From positions 5,229,001 to 5,293,000 of the forward strand of contig NZ_LT859959.1 of the NCBI RefSeq assembly GCF_900176205.1: 64,000 bases of DNA. The letters run 5' to 3'. Below the pieces are notes generated by a model. That model was not told the origin of the DNA and did not search any database. It was given only the letters and a program-made list of their open reading frames with translations. Numbering within the stretch: position 1 is the first letter of the stretch; each line of letters begins with the position of its first letter. Positions 59,513 through 64,000 of this stretch are shown one piece after another. The position numbers and the translations under genes are program-made. This DNA is from Bradyrhizobium sp. ORS 285 (GTDB lineage Bacteria > Pseudomonadota > Alphaproteobacteria > Rhizobiales > Xanthobacteraceae).

Positions 59513-60099
59513 GCTGCTGCCATCGCGGTCGCGAAGATCGCGAACGCAGCCTGCGCACTCGCAATCATTCGTTCTTGCACGTCCGGCGTCATGGGCTCGC
59601 ATTCGAGCTGCGCCAGATAGCTGCGCCACAGCCCTTCACCCGCGCCATGCCGCAGATAGCGCGTCGCGTGTCTCACCCGCGGATCATCCGATGCGGTGAC
59701 CACGCGCAGCAGATAGGCCGCTCCCAGCCGCGATCCTTCCAGGACATAAAGGGTGCCGAACACCGCCGCGCGGTCGACGATCGGAAGCGAAAGTTCCAGC
59801 GGCGCGGCATGGCCGCGGAGCGCGGCGAGATCCGCCCGGATCGCTTCGCTACGCCGGCGCTGCGGCCAGGCTTCGATCACAGCGGCGACGCCGGCCTGCT
59901 CCAGCGCCTGCTCGAGCGGCAGAAGCGCGGCGGCGCTCGACGCCAGGAAGCGGCGATAATGCGCTGTCGTCGTGAGGTCGTACTGGCCGAGGCGCTCGTC
60001 GAGGGCGTGATGAGCCGCTGAGGTCGCGGCTTTCAGCCTGTCGCGGATCCCGGTGGTGGCGGTGTGAAACGAGTCATCGGAAATGGCAGCCAGCGACAT
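59509..60099 (-). CDS. bphO: Heme oxygenase (biliverdin-forming), bacteriophytochrome partner
   Basis: The 196-residue protein resembles bacterial heme oxygenases: RLKAATSAAHHALDERLG with the proximal histidine (His30 or His31) and the distal-helix motif VLEGSRLGAAYLL. It cleaves heme to biliverdin, the chromophore of BphP. Its stop overlaps the bphP start (ATGA at 59509-59512), the classical bphO-bphP arrangement, and translational coupling would match enzyme to apoprotein. The ATG at 60099 is chosen; a GTG at 60141 would add 14 residues. Confidence 0.9.
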   Translation of the reverse strand: MSLAAISDDSFHTATTGIRDRLKAATSAAHHALDERLGQYDLTTTAHYRRFLASSAAALLPLEQALEQAGVAAVIEAWPQRRRSEAIRADLAALRGHAAPLELSLPIVDRAAVFGTLYVLEGSRLGAAYLLRVVTASDDPRVRHATRYLRHGAGEGLWRSYLAQLECEPMTPDVQERMIASAQAAFAIFATAMAAA

Positions 60100-60240
60100 C
60101 AAGGGGCCCAGAAAAAAGGAGATCGGCCGCAGGCGCGCCACGGTGTCATAAAACGCGGACCAACCGCGTCAGTTCCGACACCGCGGCTGCTTTTTTCGCC
60201 GAGTCCTATCCTGGATCAACCAAGGGCGCTCCGACGTCGA

Positions 60241-60858
60241 TCAGGCCAGCTCGGCCATTGCCTTCTTCACCGCCGGTCGTTCGGACATGCGCTTGAAGTG
60301 ATCAGCGACCTTCGGGAAGGCGTTGATGTCGACGCCGTCGCCTTCGAGCCATTGCGCGATGGTGAACAGATAGGGATCACAGATCGTGTAGTGCTCGCCC
60401 ATCACCCACGGGCCGCGCAGCATCTTCTGCTCGATCAGCGAAAAGCAGGCGCTCATCGTCTCCGGCACCTTTCGCTTCATGTCCGCGAAGGACGACTCCT
60501 CATTCGCCCAGCGATGGCCGCGCATCTTGTGTGCGTGGGCGATGTGCACCGTCGAGCAGAGATAGGAGGTGAAGGACTGCACCTCGGCGAAGGCGAAGGC
60601 ATCCTCGAGCGGTGCCAGCCGTGCCTCCGGGAAGCGCTGCGCGATATAGGCGAGCATCGCGGGCGTCTCGGTCAGGATGCCCTGCTCCGTCACCAGCGCC
60701 GGCACGCGGCCTTTCGGATTGATCGCGAGATACTCCGGGCTGTTCTGCTGGTTGGTCTTGAAGCTGAGCTTCTCGACCGCGTAAGCAGCGCCGGCTTCGG
60801 CGAGAGCGATGTGTGAGGCGAGCGCGCAGGTGCCTGGCGCGACATAGAGCTTGAGCAT
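60241..60858 (-). CDS. Glutathione S-transferase
   Basis: The 205-residue protein has the thioredoxin-like N-terminal domain (MLKLYVAPGTCALASHIALAEAG, with the likely catalytic Cys of beta-class enzymes, then GRVPALVTEQGILTETPAML for glutathione binding) and a helical C-terminal domain. It is of normal length. Beta-class enzymes conjugate or reduce electrophiles. It precedes bphO on the same strand by 141 bp, and a functional link is not evident. Confidence 0.92.
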   Translation of the reverse strand: MLKLYVAPGTCALASHIALAEAGAAYAVEKLSFKTNQQNSPEYLAINPKGRVPALVTEQGILTETPAMLAYIAQRFPEARLAPLEDAFAFAEVQSFTSYLCSTVHIAHAHKMRGHRWANEESSFADMKRKVPETMSACFSLIEQKMLRGPWVMGEHYTICDPYLFTIAQWLEGDGVDINAFPKVADHFKRMSERPAVKKAMAELA

Positions 60859-60984
60859 GGTGACCCCCGACGAGATGAGCCGCGACCCTAGCGGCGCAGG
60901 GCTCGGCGGTCCATCCCACCGTCGAAGGAACAGACCTGCGCGACCGGCATGCCCTCGCGAGAACGGCGGGCGGTCACCTCCAGA

Positions 60985-61980
60985 TCAGATCGGCGCCACA
61001 TCCATCGTGTGCACCGCCGTCGGGAAATAGCGGAAGCCGTCGCCGGCCTTGCCGATGTGCCCGATGCCCGGCCACGGGAAGTGATAGCCGAGGATCCGAG
61101 TCCGGTTGGTGGCGAGCATGTCGAGCACGCGGACGCGGGTCTTGGCGGCCTGCTTCGGATCGGTGTCGTAGGCGAACTCGATCAGCGGCTTCTCGATCAG
61201 CAGCACCGGGTGATGCGAGATGTCGCCGATGTAGCAGAGCTGATCCTTGTCGGACTGGATAAGAAAAATCGTGTGCCCCACCGTATGGCCCGGCGTGAAC
61301 ATCGCCTGCACGCCCGGCAGGAACTCCTGGCCGTCCTTGAAGAAGGTGATGCGGTCCTTGACCGGCATGAGGTTGCGGACCGCCTGCTCGTAGAATGCCT
61401 TGTAATTGGGCCCGACCTTGGCCTCGTCGGTCCAGTAGGTGAAGTCGGCCTCGGAGATGAACAGCTCGGCGTTCGGGAAGCTCGGCTTGCCGTCGGGGCC
61501 GATCACGCCGCCGCAATGATCGATATGCGCATGCGTCATGACCAGCGCATCGACATCCCCAGCCTCGATGCCGGCCTGCTTCAAGGTCATCAGCATCTTG
61601 CCTGTGGTGTCGCCGAACAGTTTCGAGACGCCCATGCCGTTATCGAAAATGATGATCTTGTCGCCGGTGTTGAGCACCAGGATGTTCTGCTCTAGCTTCG
61701 CCGCGCCCGTTGGCAGGAAGTTGTTGGTCAGCATCGAATCGAGATCCCCGGGCGAGATGCCGAGGAAGGCTGCGTGGGGATCGCCGAGCGGCAGCACACC
61801 GTCCGAGATGATGGTCGCCTCGGCCGAGCCGAGCTTGAAGCGGAAGAACGTCGGCGCCTGCGTGTTCAGGAACGGACCCTTGGCCAGGACGGGAGAGCTG
61901 GCGATTCCCGTCAATCCGTAGAGGCCCGCGGCTGCGCCGACACCCAGCAGCGAACGACGTGAGACAACAGCGTCCGTCAT
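60985..61980 (-). CDS. Tat-exported metallo-beta-lactamase-fold hydrolase
   Basis: The 331-residue protein begins with a twin-arginine signal (SRRSLLGVGAAAGLYGL) and has the MBL zinc motif HAHIDH (150-155), followed by the later metal ligands in TPGHTVGHT and GDISHHPVL. The fold and length resemble secreted lactonase or quinolone-signal-type MBL proteins; substrate unknown. The ATG at 61980 has GGAGGG upstream. Export through Tat suggests that it folds and binds metal in the cytoplasm. Confidence 0.88.
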   Translation of the reverse strand: MTDAVVSRRSLLGVGAAAGLYGLTGIASSPVLAKGPFLNTQAPTFFRFKLGSAEATIISDGVLPLGDPHAAFLGISPGDLDSMLTNNFLPTGAAKLEQNILVLNTGDKIIIFDNGMGVSKLFGDTTGKMLMTLKQAGIEAGDVDALVMTHAHIDHCGGVIGPDGKPSFPNAELFISEADFTYWTDEAKVGPNYKAFYEQAVRNLMPVKDRITFFKDGQEFLPGVQAMFTPGHTVGHTIFLIQSDKDQLCYIGDISHHPVLLIEKPLIEFAYDTDPKQAAKTRVRVLDMLATNRTRILGYHFPWPGIGHIGKAGDGFRYFPTAVHTMDVAPI

Positions 61981-62277
61981 GCGTCCCTCCCCTCATATGA
62001 TCTTGTTCTGGCGAAGCTCGTGTTGGTCCGAGCCCGCTGTCGACATCGTCGTTGCTGCGCAACCGTCTACTTGCGCTGCACATCAAGGATGCAAAGAAAA
62101 GCAGCACAATCTCAGATTATCTACATCCGCGTTCTCGCGGCAATGAAAAAGATTCGACGTGCGGTCACGAAACAGACATGCAGACGCGACGATCCCGGAT
62201 CGGCGGGGCGCATCGAGAAAAGTTCCGATAACTAAAATCTACTTGCGTATTATCAGAAAGCGTGCTTACCTCGCGGC

Positions 62278-62751
62278 CATCCCGCCTCAAGCCGAGGGGC
62301 GTTGCGCGCGATCGTCACGACACGCGAGGCGGGGATGCGGTGGCCGCGAGAGATCGCAGCGTCCTCAGTAATGAGGGCGCCGACGAGCGATCTGTCGCGG
62401 ACGTGAAGTCGCAGCGTCCTGACACCCCGAAGCTGGTGTTCCCCGTGGCATGCGCGAGCATCGTCGCGGCATGGTGGCCAACAAGCCGGCGCACCAGGGA
62501 GACTGCGTATAAGCGTGAAGACCATCGCGCGGGGAATGCCGGGTGTTCTCGGCTGAACCTGTGGTGACTGCCGCCTGCTTTTCTTGCTGCAGGCGGGCCA
62601 TGGGTGCGGCCAGCATCCGGCATTCCCTGCGCCCTCTGCGCGTTTGCGAGGGACGAGCTGACGCAAAGCCTCGGGCATGATGTGCCGCGGGAACGCGCAG
62701 CCATGTCGCTCCTCATGTTAGCCTGCAATGCCCTGCTGTTTGAAAAGTGAA
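62278..62751 (-). repeat. Long dispersed intergenic repeat, copy 2 (inverted copy of 294-743)
   Basis: Its reverse complement aligns to 294-743 in blocks over the full length (for example TTCAC.T.TCAAACAGC at one end and GAGGCGGGATG at the other). It contains the hairpin CCGCCTGC (62571-62578) and GCAGGCGG (62589-62596) with a 10-nt loop. Frames of up to 186 codons in this segment are not conserved in copy 1. The rest of 61981-63140 outside this and the adjacent element has no supported gene. Confidence 0.8.
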
Positions 62752-62783
62752 TCGATCGCCCTTTGTCGTCGTGAGCAAGACTC

Positions 62784-62922
62784 GTAGGGTGGGCAAAGCG
62801 GCCGCCGCAGGCGGCAGCGTGCCCACCGTCTCGCGGGAGACTCGCGATCGCAACGGTGGGCACGACGCGGGACACAGCCCTCCAGACTCAACCGCAGCGT
62901 GGCGCGCCTTTGCCCACCCTAC
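62784..62922. repeat. Dispersed palindromic element, GTAGGGTGGGCAAAG family, copy 2
   Basis: Bounded by GTAGGGTGGGCAAAG and CTTTGCCCACCCTAC, with inner arms GTGCCCACCGT and ACGGTGGGCAC. It lies 32 bp from the long repeat; relative to the long repeat it is on the same side as copy 1 (89-228). Confidence 0.88.
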
Positions 62923-63140
62923 TCCAGCCGACCGACGACTTGAGTGTTGCCACGGCCTACAGCAGGGTCGCGCGGATTTAGGACTGGTGCCAGGCTTGTT
63001 TCCGCGCTATCACGTCGGTGCTGCGCTGATGCGCACCGTAAGCGTCTCACGTCAGGCAACGCATTCAACGGATCGGCTCGATCCGGAGGAATGCATGATG
63101 CGTTGCCCGTGATCGACCGACGAATTCAAGACCTGCAATC

Positions 63141-63410
63141 ATGACATCATCTGATCGACCGCGCTCGCGCGGAAAACTGCCGGCGCGCTATGCGGCCGTC
63201 ATCATGCCGCTGACACTCTCGCTGCTGATGACGTTCGTCGTGTCCGCGATCTCGACGCTGAAAAGTCTCGGGCCGACGCCGGCGTTCATTGCGACCTGGC
63301 CTGCGGCGTGGGCCATCTCCTGGGTGGTCGCGTTCCCCACCCTGCTTGCGGTGCTGCCGCTGGTGCGGCGGATCGTGGCGCTCGTGGTGGAGGCGCCCAG
63401 GCCGAACTAA
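63141..63410 (+). CDS. Small DUF2798-family membrane protein
   Basis: The 89-residue protein has a basic N-terminus (RPRSRGKLPARYAAVIMPL) and two hydrophobic segments; the second contains AFIATWPAAWAISWVVAFP, characteristic of DUF2798. Family members are small inner-membrane proteins of unknown function. The gene stands alone and is convergent with mutY. Confidence 0.8.
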   Translation: MTSSDRPRSRGKLPARYAAVIMPLTLSLLMTFVVSAISTLKSLGPTPAFIATWPAAWAISWVVAFPTLLAVLPLVRRIVALVVEAPRPN

Positions 63411-63460
63411 GCGGAAGCGGGTCACTGACATGCGGCTCCGGTGTCCGCCTCACCCTCCGC

Positions 63461-63616
63461 CGTCATCCCGGACAAGCCGCGGCGCGCGACAGCGCGTCGT
63501 GGCGCCGATCCGGGATCCATACGCCGCGGCGGTCCTGATGGGCAAAAGGCCAACGGCCACCGCGCCTCAAACCGCTCCCTGGGGGTATGGGTCCCGGCTC
63601 GAGGCCGGGACGACGG
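63461..63616. repeat. Palindromic intergenic repeat, CGTCATCCCGG family
   Basis: Outer arms CGTCATCCCGG and CCGGGACGACG (one mismatch), with inner GGGATCCATACGCC and GGGGGTATGGGTCCC pairing. Repeats beginning CGTCATCCCGG are common between genes in Bradyrhizobium, to my knowledge. It lies next to another repeat in the gap between DUF2798 and mutY. Confidence 0.75.
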
Positions 63617-63632
63617 TGGAGGTTGTGGCGCC

Positions 63633-63771
63633 GTAGGGTGGGCAAAGCGGCCGCCGGAGGCGGCGGCGTGCCCACCGTCTGGCGGCGGACTCGGTGTCGA
63701 AATGGTGGGCACGGCGCGGGTCACAGTTCGCCTGACTCAAGAGCAGCGGGGCGCGCCTTTGCCCACCCTAC
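63633..63771. repeat. Dispersed palindromic element, GTAGGGTGGGCAAAG family, copy 3
   Basis: Bounded by GTAGGGTGGGCAAAG and CTTTGCCCACCCTAC, with inner GTGCCCACCGT and ATGGTGGGCAC. The first 30 bases are almost the same as in copy 2. There is no long repeat beside it here. Confidence 0.88.
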
Positions 63772-63799
63772 AGACTACAAACTACACGCCAGTGCTGAC

Positions 63800-64000
63800 T
63801 TACTCCCCCAGCCCGTGCGCGACGACCTTGCGCATCACGTTGGGCAGCGCCTCGCCGTCGAGCGTCGCGATCGGGACCCAGCGCATGCCGTCCGGTGCGC
63901 AGGTGCGGGCCAAGACCTTCGCGGTGTAGACTACGAGCTCCAGCGGGAAATGCGTGAAGACATGGGTGACGACGCCGAGCTTGCGGTGCCAGCGTTTCAC
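63800..64000 (-). CDS. mutY: A/G-specific adenine glycosylase, C-terminal fragment
   Basis: The last 67 codons of a minus-strand gene enter the window at its right edge and stop at TAA (63800-63802). The sequence VVTHVFTHFPLELVVYTAKV and MRWVPIATLDGEALPNVMRKVV match the Nudix-like C-terminal domain of MutY, which recognises 8-oxoguanine opposite adenine. The catalytic and Fe-S parts lie outside the window. Confidence 0.8.
   Translation of the reverse strand: MKRWHRKLGVVTHVFTHFPLELVVYTAKVLARTCAPDGMRWVPIATLDGEALPNVMRKVVAHGLGE

Noticed and set aside
62315..62875. Frames of 141-186 codons in the right-hand repeat block
   Set aside because: They lie in a dispersed repeat whose other copy (294-743) does not keep the frame; best treated as non-coding.

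Overview
The window is high-GC, densely packed chromosomal DNA from an alphaproteobacterium. Gene content (CcrM adenine methyltransferase, ETF-ubiquinone oxidoreductase, PPDK, a heme oxygenase/bacteriophytochrome pair, DUF6894, DUF1236 and DUF3096 small proteins) and several families of intergenic palindromes point to the Bradyrhizobium/Rhodopseudomonas group, most likely Bradyrhizobium. This assignment is inference from families and style, not from a database search. No rRNA, tRNA, CRISPR array, prophage or intact insertion sequence was seen.

Layout. 1-3400: tail of an unknown gene, a block of dispersed repeats, a frameshifted sterol-desaturase-family gene, a small membrane protein and a possible insertion-sequence scar. 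3400-11850: a CheZ-like phosphatase, a dihydroorotase-family protein, a tightly packed plus-strand run (ygfZ, tag, HD hydrolase, two tiny membrane proteins), a tyrosine-phosphatase-like protein and a large DUF2339 membrane protein. 11850-15430: two tandem paralogous chemoreceptors. 16100-23100: small secreted and unknown proteins, an AcuI/YhdH reductase, an MFS transporter, solitary nadB and a SleB-like cell-wall hydrolase. 23700-31400: ppdK with a Lys/Ala-rich tail, small proteins, and glyS/glyQ separated by a repeat. 31400-45600: S49 peptidase, TrmN6-like methylase, polyprenyl synthase, ispE, a TPR protein, ETF-QO, a family-4-like uracil-DNA glycosylase, a GT39-like membrane protein, rnhB, a VOC protein and a PA0069-type radical SAM protein. 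45800-54700: phosphoketolase, a short GT2-like protein, a MarR-GNAT fusion, moaB, a zinc metallopeptidase, ccrM and a cell-envelope protein. 55100-62000: a four-EF-hand periplasmic protein, bphP, bphO, a glutathione S-transferase and a Tat-exported MBL-fold enzyme. 62200-64000: repeats, DUF2798 and the 3' end of mutY.

Most genes are housekeeping or single-function, so no large new multigene system is evident. The notable signals are smaller: (i) a ~450 bp dispersed element present at both ends of the window in inverted orientation, containing a hairpin whose two copies differ by compensatory base changes; (ii) palindromic repeats in every long gap between convergent genes, while the remaining convergent pairs are almost abutting; (iii) a ~350 bp low-GC, odd-codon patch inside glyS that keeps the reading frame; (iv) a perfect 21-bp palindrome upstream of the sleB-like gene; (v) a likely autoregulatory operator before the MarR-GNAT gene, a LexA-like box before the radical SAM gene, and three GANTC sites clustered at the ccrM start; (vi) a bphO-bphP unit with an EF-hand gene behind it.
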